NCBI GenBank assembly: GCA_913055875.1
Contig: CAJXJY010000008.1
Span: 62,001-126,000 of the forward strand
Reading direction: 5' to 3'
Source: an uncultured Altererythrobacter sp.
GTDB taxonomy: Bacteria; Pseudomonadota; Alphaproteobacteria; Sphingomonadales; Sphingomonadaceae
Length of the DNA: 64,000 nucleotides
The translations under genes and the position numbers were made by a program. Under the pieces are notes generated by a model. The model searched no databases and had not been told where the DNA came from. It was given only the letters and a program-made list of their open reading frames with translations. Shown here one piece after another: positions 16,583-27,323 of the stretch (position 1 is the stretch's first letter; each line of letters starts with the position of its first letter).

Positions 16583-18502
16583 ATGCAGGACAAGGAATTC
16601 ATCAGGCGCGGTGTGCGCTTCGCGGACCTGGAGGCAGTGCGGATCGCGCTGTTCCAGCACACCGGTGACGAGTTTCTGGCGGAGTTGCCGCCGCTGGCGC
16701 AGTGGGACGAGGAACAGCGCGAGCAGGTGATCTCGCGCGCGACGAATTGGCTCAGCGAAAATGCATCGACCGACCTCTCCGAAACGCCGGAACCCGCCGC
16801 CATGCGCGCGATGATGGAACTGGCCCTCGGTACCCCCATCGGCGACAAGGAATACAATGCCCGCCACGAGATCGCCGGTTTCGACGACTACCCGTATATG
16901 GCCGAGTGGGAGGGCGAGCGTCCCGATATTCCGGAGGGGTTCAAGGTCGCCGTCATCGGCAGCGGCTTTGCCGGCATCGGGATGGGCGTGCAGCTCGACA
17001 TTCTTGGCATCGACTATGCGGTGCTCGAACGTCGCCCCGAAGTCGGCGGGGTCTGGAGCGTCAACAACTATCCCGATGTCCGCGTCGACACCATGTCGGT
17101 GTCGTACGAACTGATGTTCGACCGTGAATTCCACTGGAAGGAATATTTCGGTCGCGGCAAGACCGTGCGCGCGCATCTCGACAAGGTCAGCAAGAAGTTC
17201 GGTGTCTACGACCGTACCCTGTTCGCGCACGACGTGAAGGAAGCGGCTTGGGATTCCGAGGCGAGCCTGTGGCACCTCACCGTCGACACGCCCGAAGGCG
17301 AGAAACGCATGAGCGTGAACGCCATCGTCTCGTGCAGCGGGCTGTTCGCCTCGCCCAAGATCGTCGACTTCCCCGGCAGGAAGGATTTCAAGGGCGACAT
17401 CGTCCACACCGCGCAATGGCCCGAGCATCTGGACTATGCCGGTCGCCGGATCGCCACCATCGGGAATGGTTCGACCGGCGTGCAGCTCCTGGGCGCGCTG
17501 GCCCGCGAAGCCGAGCATGTCGACGTGTTCCAGCGCACGCCGCAATGGATCACTCCGCGCGCAGGATACGGGCGCCCGATCGAGGACGAGCACCTGTGGG
17601 TGATCGAGAACTTCCCCGGCTACCGCAACTGGTGGCGCTTCACCGCCACCGTGCCGCTGTTCGACACGCACAAGCTGATGTTGCCCGATCCCGAGTGGCA
17701 GAAGAGCGGCGGGGTGGTGAACGAAGGCAATGACGCGATGCGCGTCACGCTGAAAGAGTACATCGCCGACCAGGTCGATCACGACGAGGAGCTGATCGCC
17801 CAGCTCACGCCCGACTACGCCCCGCTGTCGCGCCGCCCGGTGGTAGACAATGGCTGGTACAAGGCGTTGACGCGCGACAATGTCGACTTGCGCACGACGC
17901 CGATCAAGCGCTTCGTGCCCGACGGTATCGAGACCGAGGATGGCGAAGTCCACGAATGCGATCTTGTGATAACCGCCACCGGCTATGCGGTCGAGAAGTA
18001 CCTCTGGCCCACGCGCTACAAGGGCGATGATGGGCAGGACCTGCACGACGAATGGGATTCAAAGGACGGCGCGCGCGCCTATCTCGGCCTGATGCATCCG
18101 GGCTTCCCCAACCTGTTCACGCTCTACGGCCCCAACTCGCAGCCGATCTCCGGCGGTCCGCAGCAGCCCGTCTGGTTCGCCACGTGGGGCAGCTTCGCCG
18201 CACGGATGCTGATGCGGATGCTTCAGGAGGGAGCGAGCCAGGTCGATGTCACCCGCGAAGCCTACGATGCCTATAACGAGGCGCTCGACGAGGAATCGAA
18301 GAACCTCGTGCAATTGAGCGCCCTCGGCGGAGCGGACAAGAACTATTATCTCAATGCCGACCAGGGTGGGCGACTGCAGGTCAACGCGCCGTGGTACAGC
18401 CCCGAATATCATCGCCTGCTGACCGAGATCGACTGGCACGCGATGACCTTCTCGGGCGATCTCGCGGATACGACGCAACCTGCTCTGGCCGGAGCGGCGT
18501 AA
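16583..18502 (+). CDS. Baeyer-Villiger-type flavin monooxygenase with N-terminal extension
   Basis: This 639-residue enzyme has about 120 helical residues before the FAD motif GSGFAGIG (126-133). The exact Baeyer-Villiger fingerprint FKGDIVHTAQWP is at 269-280, and the second nucleotide motif GNGSTG follows near 294. It should convert a ketone to an ester or lactone with NADPH and O2. ATG 16583 is chosen because the longer frame (from 16334) runs back into the divergent iclR gene, and GGGAGAATCGG lies upstream. The following SDR start overlaps its stop by one base (TAATG). The N-terminal extension is typical of one subgroup of flavin monooxygenases and its role is not known. Likely controlled by the IclR protein. 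Confidence 0.88.
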   Translation: MQDKEFIRRGVRFADLEAVRIALFQHTGDEFLAELPPLAQWDEEQREQVISRATNWLSENASTDLSETPEPAAMRAMMELALGTPIGDKEYNARHEIAGFDDYPYMAEWEGERPDIPEGFKVAVIGSGFAGIGMGVQLDILGIDYAVLERRPEVGGVWSVNNYPDVRVDTMSVSYELMFDREFHWKEYFGRGKTVRAHLDKVSKKFGVYDRTLFAHDVKEAAWDSEASLWHLTVDTPEGEKRMSVNAIVSCSGLFASPKIVDFPGRKDFKGDIVHTAQWPEHLDYAGRRIATIGNGSTGVQLLGALAREAEHVDVFQRTPQWITPRAGYGRPIEDEHLWVIENFPGYRNWWRFTATVPLFDTHKLMLPDPEWQKSGGVVNEGNDAMRVTLKEYIADQVDHDEELIAQLTPDYAPLSRRPVVDNGWYKALTRDNVDLRTTPIKRFVPDGIETEDGEVHECDLVITATGYAVEKYLWPTRYKGDDGQDLHDEWDSKDGARAYLGLMHPGFPNLFTLYGPNSQPISGGPQQPVWFATWGSFAARMLMRMLQEGASQVDVTREAYDAYNEALDEESKNLVQLSALGGADKNYYLNADQGGRLQVNAPWYSPEYHRLLTEIDWHAMTFSGDLADTTQPALAGAA

Positions 18503-19296
18503 TGGCCGGTCTCGAACTCGGCGGCCGCAATGCCGTCATCACCGGAGCAGGCTCTGGAATCGGCCGCGCGCTCGCACTGACAGCGGCGGAACGGGGAATG
18601 ACCGTGGCGCTTGCCGATATTACCGAAGACGGCGTGAACGAGACCCTGTCCATGGTCGAGGCGAACGGCGGCGGCGGCGGCATTGCGCGCAAGCTCGATA
18701 TCCGCGATGCCGAGGCATTCGGGATCTTCGCCGACGAGGTATTCGAAACCTACGGCGCACCGGCGGCGGTGTTCGCCAATGCGGGCGTGTTGAACTACGG
18801 CTCCACGCTGCGGCCCGATCTGGCGATCTGGCAGCGTTCGGTCGACATCAACATCATGGGCACGGTCAATACCGTCCACGCCTTCCTTGGCCGCATGCTG
18901 GATGCCGGCGAGTCGGCCCAATTCGTGATCACCGGATCGATGGGGAGCTTCGTTTCCGCTCCCGAATTGGCATCCTACACCGCGGTCAAGCACGCGGTGT
19001 GGGCGATCGCCGACAGCCTCGAGATGGAATTGGCTTCTCAGGACGCGATCAAGGTGTCGATGCTGTGCCCGCCGCGAGTCGATACGCCCCTGCTCAGGGA
19101 GAGCGAGGAGCGTACCCGCGCGGCAAGCGGCGACGAAGCGGCGAAAGAGCTGCGCGGCGGGGCGATGACGCCGGAAGCCATTGCTCAGGCGGCCTTTGCC
19201 GGGATCACCACGCGCCAGTTCTATATCGCGCCGCAGATCGAGAGCATCGAGCCGTTGTTGACCAAGCGTATTTCGCGTCTGCTCGAATCCGGATAA
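18502..19296 (+). CDS. Short-chain dehydrogenase/reductase
   Basis: A 264-residue SDR with TGAGSGIGRALA near residue 14, VFANAG in place of the usual NNAG near 91, catalytic serine in ITGSMGSF, and YTAVKHAVW. The VFANAG and VKHAVW segments are shared with the SDR at 50591, marking the two as paralogues. It starts on the last base of the monooxygenase stop codon. It plausibly oxidises the alcohol that becomes the ketone substrate of that monooxygenase, or acts on the alcohol formed after ester hydrolysis. Confidence 0.88.
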   Translation: MAGLELGGRNAVITGAGSGIGRALALTAAERGMTVALADITEDGVNETLSMVEANGGGGGIARKLDIRDAEAFGIFADEVFETYGAPAAVFANAGVLNYGSTLRPDLAIWQRSVDINIMGTVNTVHAFLGRMLDAGESAQFVITGSMGSFVSAPELASYTAVKHAVWAIADSLEMELASQDAIKVSMLCPPRVDTPLLRESEERTRAASGDEAAKELRGGAMTPEAIAQAAFAGITTRQFYIAPQIESIEPLLTKRISRLLESG

Positions 19297-19307
19297 CGGT
19301 TGCCGCG

Positions 19308-20987
19308 ATGAGCGCTGTCCGTAGTAGAGATCGGACCGAGATCGACCGCGCCCAACAGGCGCCGCAATCGCCCTTCGCGATCCGCATTTTCGCCGCCATG
19401 TGGCTGACGACGCTCGTTTCCAGTTTCGGCACCAACATCCAGGGCGTAGGCGCTGCCTGGCTTATGACCGAGCTGTCCGGCTCGGCCTCGATGGTGGCAC
19501 TGGTGCAGACTTCGCTGGTTTTGCCGCTGATGCTGCTTGCCTTACCCGCCGGCGCGCTGGCCGACGGTTTCGAGCGGCGCAGCATCATGTTGTTCGCGCA
19601 AGTCTTCATGCTGACGGTATCGGCGGCGCTGGTGGTGTTCGCCTGGCAGGGTTGGCTGACTCCGGAACTCCTGCTCGCCTTCACCTTCGCCATCGGCGCC
19701 GGGCTTGCGATCAACGGTCCGGCCTCGCAGGCGGTCATCGGCGAGATCGTGCCGCGTGCCAACCTGCCGGCGGCAGTCGCCTACAGCTCCATGACGTTCA
19801 ATATCGCCCGCTCGCTCGGCCCCGCGCTGGGAGGGGCGATCGTGGGTGCGGTGGGCTCGATCGGCGCCTTCGTCGCCAACAGTTTTACCTATCTCCCGCT
19901 CACGGCCGTGCTGCTGCGCTGGACACCACCGAAGGACGAGGATTCGCGCCTGCCCCGCGAGCGCCTGACCACGGCGATGGCGGCCGGACTGCGCTACACT
20001 TCGATGTCGCCAGATATCCTGCGCGTGATGCCGCGCGCCGCGCTGTTCGGCTTCTCGGTTGCCGCCGTCTCGGCGCTGCTGCCGATCATCGCACGCGAGC
20101 AGTTGCAGGGCGGGCCGCTGGCTTTCGGCTTGTTGCTTGGTGCCTATGGCGCCGGGTCGGTGGCGACGGGCTTCGTCGTCCGCCCGCTTCTCGCGCGGTG
20201 GGGCAGCGAGACGGTCGTCGTGCTGGCCTCGCTCAGCGCGGCCGTGGGCACCGTGGCGATCGCGTTCAGCCCCTATCTGCCGGTGTCGATGCTGGCGCTG
20301 GTTTTCGTCGGGGTCGGCTGGGTGCTGGCGCTCTCGACCTGCAACACGGTGATCCAGCTCGCCGCGCCGCGCTGGGTGGTGGCGCGAACCCTTTCGATCT
20401 ACCAGATGGCCGCCTTCGGCGCGATGGCGATCGGTGCCGCCGCGTTCGGTGTCTTCGCGGACGGGGCCGGCATCGTCACGGCGCTGCTCGTATCCGCGGG
20501 ACTGCACGTCGCCTCTATCCTGCTTGGCCGCTTGCTGCCGATCATCGACGAGGAGCGCGATCTCGATCCCTACCAATGGAGCGAGCCCGACACGCTGGTT
20601 CCCATCGAGGGGCGCAGCGGCCCGGTAGTCATCACTATCGCCTACGAGATCGACGAAGCCGACGTGCCACGGTTCTTGGCGCTGATGGGCGAGCGGCGGC
20701 GCGTGCGGCGGCGCGACGGCGCGCATGGGTGGACGCTGATGCGCGACCTCGGTGCGCGCCATCGCTGGGTGGAGCGCTACGACGTTGCGACGTGGCACGA
20801 CTACGTCCGGCACAACAAGCGCCACACCCTGGCCGATACCGAAAACTGGGATGCGATACTCGCCTTGCATCGCGGTGAAGAACCACCGGTAATCACGCGC
20901 CTGCTCGAGCGGCGCACGGCCAATATTCCGGTCGGCCCCGAAGCGGGTGCGCGCGAACTGACCGACATTGCGCAGACCCGTTACTAA
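19308..20987 (+). CDS. MFS transporter of the MFS_3 type with C-terminal soluble domain
   Basis: The 559-residue protein begins with about 30 soluble residues, then roughly twelve hydrophobic segments (for example MWLTTLVSSFGTNIQGVGAA and PALGGAIVGAVGSIGAFVAN). It ends with a ~100-residue cytoplasmic domain containing WTLMRDLGARHRWVERYDV. This layout is that of PF05977 (transmembrane secretion effector/EntS-like) exporters. It is third in the monooxygenase-SDR operon, 11 nt after the SDR. It may export an intermediate or take up substrate; direction is not readable from sequence. It ends convergently with the ligase at 20984, stop codons sharing CTAA. Confidence 0.85.
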   Translation: MSAVRSRDRTEIDRAQQAPQSPFAIRIFAAMWLTTLVSSFGTNIQGVGAAWLMTELSGSASMVALVQTSLVLPLMLLALPAGALADGFERRSIMLFAQVFMLTVSAALVVFAWQGWLTPELLLAFTFAIGAGLAINGPASQAVIGEIVPRANLPAAVAYSSMTFNIARSLGPALGGAIVGAVGSIGAFVANSFTYLPLTAVLLRWTPPKDEDSRLPRERLTTAMAAGLRYTSMSPDILRVMPRAALFGFSVAAVSALLPIIAREQLQGGPLAFGLLLGAYGAGSVATGFVVRPLLARWGSETVVVLASLSAAVGTVAIAFSPYLPVSMLALVFVGVGWVLALSTCNTVIQLAAPRWVVARTLSIYQMAAFGAMAIGAAAFGVFADGAGIVTALLVSAGLHVASILLGRLLPIIDEERDLDPYQWSEPDTLVPIEGRSGPVVITIAYEIDEADVPRFLALMGERRRVRRRDGAHGWTLMRDLGARHRWVERYDVATWHDYVRHNKRHTLADTENWDAILALHRGEEPPVITRLLERRTANIPVGPEAGARELTDIAQTRY

Positions 20988-22597
20988 CGGGCCAGCGCGA
21001 ACCCGGCCGCCTTACGGTCCCATGTCGCATCGGTGACTCCGCGCTGGCGCATCAGGTATTTCTGGACCTTGTTGGTCGGCGTCATCGGGAAACTGTCGAT
21101 CAGTTCGATATAGCGCGGGACGAAATAGTAGGGCGCATTCTCGTTCACGAAGCGGGCGAGCTCGGCGATGTTCGGCGTCGCTCCGGCGCGGGGGATCACA
21201 TGCGCCGCGAGCTCGCTTTCGCTGTCCAGCTCGTCCGAGACGATCCCGAACACCGCCACGTCCTGTACATCCGGATGGCGGCGGATCACGCTTTCGACCT
21301 CCATGGTCGAGATATTGCGCCCGGCGAGCCGCACGGCGTCCTTCTTGCGATCGACGAAATAGTAGTTCCCCTTTTCGTCGCGCCGGCCGAGGTCGCCCAT
21401 CAGGTACCAGCCATCGTCAGTGAAAGCGTCGGAGGTGGCTGCGGGATTTTCGAAATAGCCTTCGAACATCATGTGCGGCAGGCGCGGCTTGATGGCGAAT
21501 TCGCCCGCTTCGCCCTGCGCAACGTCGGCTCCGGAATCATCGACCAGTCGCAAGTCGATATCGGGATTCGGCGTGCCCAGCGCCCCCTGGGGCAGCGACA
21601 GTGCCAGCTCGTGCGGGAGAGAGAGCACCGCCGACATCTCGCTCTGTCCGAAACCCTGCCCGATCCGCTCGATGCCGAAGCGTTCGCAGAAGGGCTGGAG
21701 CAGGTCTTTCGGCATCGGGGTCATCGTGGCATACCGCGCGGGATTTTCAGCATCGTCATCGCGAACGGGTGCTTTCCAAAGATACATGTGCATCGCGCCG
21801 AGGGTGAAGATATGGGTCGCTCGATAGTAGCGGACGCGATCCCAGAACCCGCTCGCCGAAAACACCGGGTCGGTCGCGCAGGCGATCCCCTCCACCAGGC
21901 AACGGAAATAGCCGGTCGTCCACGACGCAGTGTTGTACATCGGCAGGCAATTGTAGTGTACGTCGCCGGGCCGGGTGCGATAGCTGGATCGCCCGCCTTT
22001 CTCGGCACTGCGGATCCAGATGTTGTGGCTCTGCATCACGCCCTTCGACTTGCCGGTGGTACCGCTGGTCCACAGGACGGCATTGACGTCTCCGTAGTGG
22101 ATTCCCGAGTGGTCGAACGTGTCGGCGGCTGCGTGCTTGAGTTCGTCGAATCGATCGGCCCAGTTCGGCAATTCGCCGGAGCCGAGCAGGAACGCGTGAT
22201 CGTGCGGCACTTCGCCGATGACCTCGCCGAGGCGCGACGCGAGGACGCTATCGGTAACGATAACCTTCGGCCTGCTGTCGCGCAGGGTCTGCCTGAGCCA
22301 CTCGCCTTTGTACTCGCCGTTGACGGGTATCCACATCGCTCCAAGCCGGTTCACAGCCAGCGTCAGCAGGGTAATGTCGAGATCGCTGGTGGCAAAGAAG
22401 GAAACCCGATCGCCGCGCCCAACTCCGCGCGCTTCCAGCCCGCGGGCTATCCGGGTGACGGCTTCATCCGCCTGCGCGAAGGAAATCCGGCGCTCGTCCT
22501 GGATCAGCCAGGTGCCGTCGCCGTTCGTTTCCGCCTGCAATTGCAGGATGCGCGGCAGATTGCGGTCTGCGATGTCCGAAAGGTCGAGCCGGTTCAC
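20984..22597 (-). CDS. Acyl-CoA ligase (AMP-forming), crotonobetaine/carnitine-CoA ligase-like
   Basis: A 537-residue adenylate-forming ligase: LWTSGTTGKSKGVMQSHN near residue 170, GFGQSEMSAVL near 310, YLMGDLGRRDEKGNYYFVDR near 400, and the C-terminal PMTPTNKVQKYLMR with the expected catalytic lysine. The start is put at GTG 22597, which overlaps the Rieske gene stop by 4 nt (GTGA); the longer frame to 22714 would lie inside the Rieske gene. It would convert an acid to its CoA ester after oxygenation. Its coupling to a Rieske oxygenase suggests both act on the same part of the substrate. Confidence 0.9.
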   Translation of the reverse strand: MNRLDLSDIADRNLPRILQLQAETNGDGTWLIQDERRISFAQADEAVTRIARGLEARGVGRGDRVSFFATSDLDITLLTLAVNRLGAMWIPVNGEYKGEWLRQTLRDSRPKVIVTDSVLASRLGEVIGEVPHDHAFLLGSGELPNWADRFDELKHAAADTFDHSGIHYGDVNAVLWTSGTTGKSKGVMQSHNIWIRSAEKGGRSSYRTRPGDVHYNCLPMYNTASWTTGYFRCLVEGIACATDPVFSASGFWDRVRYYRATHIFTLGAMHMYLWKAPVRDDDAENPARYATMTPMPKDLLQPFCERFGIERIGQGFGQSEMSAVLSLPHELALSLPQGALGTPNPDIDLRLVDDSGADVAQGEAGEFAIKPRLPHMMFEGYFENPAATSDAFTDDGWYLMGDLGRRDEKGNYYFVDRKKDAVRLAGRNISTMEVESVIRRHPDVQDVAVFGIVSDELDSESELAAHVIPRAGATPNIAELARFVNENAPYYFVPRYIELIDSFPMTPTNKVQKYLMRQRGVTDATWDRKAAGFALAR

Positions 22598-23724
22598 GCG
22601 GTTTCGATGGTGAAATCGGGCAGCGGTTCGGGCAGCCGGGGAGCGATGCCGGACTTCGAATAGAACTGCGAAAACCATTTGGCGTTGCGGCCGAAAGGAC
22701 CATCGCCCTGACACACCAAAGGCGGATCCACCCGCATATGTCGGTCGAAGATAAGCTTGTCCTGATCAAACTGGCTGGTGACTTCGCGGATCATCGCTCG
22801 CGCCAGCCCACCGCGCGGACCCTCGGCCTCGCTCTTGGGATGGGTAAATGCAAAGCGGGTATGCAGCAGGTCGCGGTCGATCGGCGCGGTGCCGGTCAGC
22901 ATCAGCATTTCGGTCAGGCCGGTATAGCGCACCCAGCCCTGCCCCGGTCCGTAAGCGATCGACTCGATCGTCCCGCGCGCGGTGCCTTTCGAAGTCTCAA
23001 ATTCCAGCTTCGCGACGATCCTGCGCATGATCCCGTTGAATTCGAATTCGTAGTCCGGAACGGTGTTGGTGCCGTGGACGTATTTGAAATGGCTGACATC
23101 GACCGCGTTGTCGGAGAGGTTCTCGAGCGCGTTGGCCGTCTTCCAATCGAAAGTCTGTAGCGGCGTCCAGTCGTCGCGCCCGACCTGGTCGAAGACGACC
23201 GGCTGCCACAGCGGATCGCCCCTGTCCGGATGATACCACACCAGGATCATACCGTTGATCTCGCGCGTATGCCATCTCGGCGTGCTGTCCGGATCGATCT
23301 TGAGCGGCTTGACCGAATACGGAATTTCTCTCGGATTGCCCGCCTCATCCCATTGCCACAGGTGGAACGGGCATTCGAGCCAATTGCCACACACCTTGCC
23401 GCCTTTCGACATATCGGCGCCGGCATGAGGGCAATAGGCCTTCAGAACACGCGCCACGCCATCCTCGCCGCGCCAGACAACGAGGTCGGTGCCGAAATAG
23501 CGCGCCGGTTTGACCTCGCCGACAGCCAGATCGTGCGAGTAGCAGACGCAGTACCAGCCCATCGGAAATTCCGACTGGAGATTGCGCGCATCGGCATCGG
23601 GATTATTGGCCGGCACGGTTACCCGCCATTCCGCCAGATCCGCCACGCCGAGCTTGCGAAACGCCTCGCGCGTGGGCGTGTCGGTCGGCTTCCTGTCCTG
23701 CACTGACTTGTTCACATCCGGCAC
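22594..23724 (-). CDS. Rieske non-haem iron oxygenase, KshA-like (paralogue 1)
   Basis: The 376-residue protein has a Rieske [2Fe-2S] domain (C98, H100, C118, H121; CxHx17CxxH) and the catalytic iron motif D209-x2-H212-x4-H217 within NAVDVSHFKYVHG. These enzymes hydroxylate unactivated carbon with O2 and electrons from a separate reductase; length and motif spacing resemble the 3-ketosteroid 9alpha-hydroxylase oxygenase group. No reductase is encoded nearby. It has a clear paralogue at 51685 with the same NAVDVSHFKYVHG segment. An island motif site lies 20 nt upstream of its ATG. KshA-like describes the family, not a steroid substrate. Confidence 0.88.
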   Translation of the reverse strand: MPDVNKSVQDRKPTDTPTREAFRKLGVADLAEWRVTVPANNPDADARNLQSEFPMGWYCVCYSHDLAVGEVKPARYFGTDLVVWRGEDGVARVLKAYCPHAGADMSKGGKVCGNWLECPFHLWQWDEAGNPREIPYSVKPLKIDPDSTPRWHTREINGMILVWYHPDRGDPLWQPVVFDQVGRDDWTPLQTFDWKTANALENLSDNAVDVSHFKYVHGTNTVPDYEFEFNGIMRRIVAKLEFETSKGTARGTIESIAYGPGQGWVRYTGLTEMLMLTGTAPIDRDLLHTRFAFTHPKSEAEGPRGGLARAMIREVTSQFDQDKLIFDRHMRVDPPLVCQGDGPFGRNAKWFSQFYSKSGIAPRLPEPLPDFTIETA

Positions 23725-23744
23725 TGACTCGCCCTTCCTCTTCT

Positions 23745-23760
23745 ATAGAGTTACCTCTAT
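23745..23760 (-). promoter_or_regulatory. Island motif site upstream of Rieske-ligase operon (best palindrome)
   Basis: On the minus strand it reads ATAGAGGTAACTCTAT, a perfect inverted repeat of ATAGAG around a 4-nt centre. It lies in the 35-nt gap between the DUF35 gene and the Rieske start, and its last base is part of the DUF35 stop codon. This is the most symmetrical copy of the 16-bp motif. Confidence 0.65.
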
Positions 23761-24188
23761 CATGGATCGGGGCACGTGAAAAGCGGCGCGAGCAGGGCCG
23801 TATCCCGCAGCGGATAGCCGAGATCGAGAAAGCGCACGGCCAGTGGCAAGCCGGCAGTCAACGACATCGGATCGACATCGACCAATCGCGTGACGATTCG
23901 CGAATGCCCATCTTCCGCGAGCGTCACGATGGCGGAGATATAGGGCACGAGCGGTGCCAACCGCGGGTCGAGGGCCCGGCGCACCTCGGCCCAGGAAAAG
24001 AGCGTCGCTGCACCGCTGAAGCGAGTCCAGGCGATGTCTTGCGATCCGCAGCCGCGGCAGGTGCCTTTGGGATACCAGTCGACCCGCCCGCAGGCGCGAC
24101 ATTGCGGCAGGCAAAGTCGGCGCTCTTGCGCTGCCAGCCAGAACGGCGCAAGCGGTTCGGCCTCCGGATCGGGCAGAGGAAGGTCCAT
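23760..24188 (-). CDS. DUF35/OB-fold zinc-ribbon protein, thiolase partner
   Basis: This 142-residue protein has a rubredoxin-like zinc ribbon (CRACG ... CRGCG, four cysteines near residues 31-48) followed by an OB-fold domain, the DUF35 layout. DUF35 proteins bind SCP2-type thiolases or Ltp2-like aldolases and are needed for their activity; in steroid side-chain breakdown the DUF35 unit is ChsH2. ATG 24188 shares one base with the thiolase stop and has GGAGAGGCG upstream. Here it stands alone, without the MaoC-like hydratase domain that accompanies it in ChsH1-ChsH2. It probably forms a complex with the thiolase encoded just upstream. Confidence 0.88.
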   Translation of the reverse strand: MDLPLPDPEAEPLAPFWLAAQERRLCLPQCRACGRVDWYPKGTCRGCGSQDIAWTRFSGAATLFSWAEVRRALDPRLAPLVPYISAIVTLAEDGHSRIVTRLVDVDPMSLTAGLPLAVRFLDLGYPLRDTALLAPLFTCPDP

Positions 24189-25432
24189 CAATCGCCTCTC
24201 CGCAAGACCAGGCACGCGGCATCGCTTCCCGAATAACCGCCATGGATGGCGATCCCGGCGCCCTCGACCTGGTTTGCCGCTTCGCCCCGCAATTGCCGCA
24301 CGAGCTCGACGATATGCGATGCGCCCAGCGTATAGGCGTGGCTCAACATGCCGCCATGCGTATTGAGCGGGATTCCGCCGCCATCGAAATGCAGGCGATC
24401 ACCCTCGACGAACGGCCCACCCTCGCCCTTGGCGCAAAACCCCATATCCTCGATCATCATCAGCGCGGTGACCGTGAACGGATCGTACAGCGACAGCACA
24501 TCGACTTCGCCGGGGGCGATCCCCGCCATCGCGAAAGCGCCCGGCGCCGCGAAGCGCATCGGGGTCGAGGTAAAGGCCGGCTCCTGCGCGAACATCGTGC
24601 CCTCCTCCGCACCGCCATAGCCGACGCCTTCGACGATCGCCGCTCGTTTCGGGAAATCGCGGGCCCGATCGGCAGAAACCATCACCAAGGCGGCCGCCCC
24701 ATCCGAGATCAGACAGCAATCGTCCGTGCGCAGGGGATCGATGAATGGCTCACGGGCGAGGTATTTGTCGAGCGACAACGGCTTGTCTCGCAGCACTGCA
24801 CCCGGGTGCCCTGTTGCGTGACGTCGGCAAGCGACCGCGAGCGCGCCCAGCTGCGCCCCGGTGGTGCCGAAATCGAGCATATGCCGCCGCGCGATATGCG
24901 CGAAGTAGACCGGCTGCGGGAGAAAGCCGAACGGCGCTTCGGCGTTGGCCTTGATCGCGTGTTCACGATGATATTCCGCCGGGCCGCCGGTTCCGGCGCG
25001 GCTTTGCGAGGCCCAGTCGATCCCCAGCACGCTCACCACCACGCTCGCTTCGCCCGAGCGCATCGCCTGCCACGCCGCAAGCGGTGCCGTCGCGATCCGC
25101 GCCAATCCGCCACCCTCGCCCGAAAACCAGAGCGCTTGTTCCAAGCCGTACCGGTCGCGGAAATCGTCAGGCGTGATTTGCTCCGGCAATCCGTCGGCGA
25201 CCATGATACCATCGACATCCGCAGAGGAGAATCCTGCATCTGCCAGGGCATTGTTGATTGCAAGAAAGGCCATCTTTTTGGGATCTCGGCCCGACGGCCC
25301 GCTCATTACGGACTCACCCACGCCGACAATCGCAACCTGGCCGGAGATATCCGCCAATTCGGCGGGTCCCGGGGTGATGATACGAGGTGCGGACATTGAT
25401 CGATTGATGAAGTTGTTTTGCCCGCGACGCAA
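24188..25432 (-). CDS. Ltp2-like thiolase-family protein (probable acyl-CoA aldolase/thiolase)
   Basis: The 414-residue protein belongs to the SCP-x/lipid-transfer thiolases. The segment SLYDPFTVTALMMIEDMGFC (314-333) followed by AKGEGG matches the Ltp2 subgroup, whose members use a tyrosine (here Y316) and cleave a beta-hydroxy acyl-CoA side chain by retro-aldol reaction rather than thiolysis. DCCLISDGAAALV is near 238-250 and NTHGGMLSHAYTLG near 357-370. The start is taken as TTG 25432 because AAGGAGAG lies 7-8 nt upstream; the ATG at 25396 has no visible ribosome site but remains possible. With its DUF35 partner it would release a small CoA fragment from a branched side chain. Confidence 0.82.
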   Translation of the reverse strand: MRRGQNNFINRSMSAPRIITPGPAELADISGQVAIVGVGESVMSGPSGRDPKKMAFLAINNALADAGFSSADVDGIMVADGLPEQITPDDFRDRYGLEQALWFSGEGGGLARIATAPLAAWQAMRSGEASVVVSVLGIDWASQSRAGTGGPAEYHREHAIKANAEAPFGFLPQPVYFAHIARRHMLDFGTTGAQLGALAVACRRHATGHPGAVLRDKPLSLDKYLAREPFIDPLRTDDCCLISDGAAALVMVSADRARDFPKRAAIVEGVGYGGAEEGTMFAQEPAFTSTPMRFAAPGAFAMAGIAPGEVDVLSLYDPFTVTALMMIEDMGFCAKGEGGPFVEGDRLHFDGGGIPLNTHGGMLSHAYTLGASHIVELVRQLRGEAANQVEGAGIAIHGGYSGSDAACLVLRRGD

Positions 25433-25466
25433 CGGATTCTCTCCTTGCCTTACGTGAGGGCGGGAT

Positions 25467-25482
25467 ATAAAGGTATCTCAAT
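25467..25482 (+). promoter_or_regulatory. Island motif site between divergent thiolase and monooxygenase genes
   Basis: ATAAAGGTATCTCAAT is a close match to the consensus. It lies in the 72-nt gap between the divergent starts at 25432 and 25505, where it could control both operons. Confidence 0.62.
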
Positions 25483-25504
25483 TGATAATTGGAGAGTGAT
25501 CGCC

Positions 25505-27292
<1,788 letters not shown>

Positions 27293-27323
27293 ACGAACCA
27301 TTGGCACACTGGGGGAGAGGCAG

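Noticed and set aside
15995-18046. A 683-residue minus-strand open frame opposite the monooxygenase gene
   Set aside because: It runs antisense through the flavin monooxygenase and iclR genes, has no recognisable domain and is rich in Arg, Ala and His as expected for the complement of a high-G+C gene.
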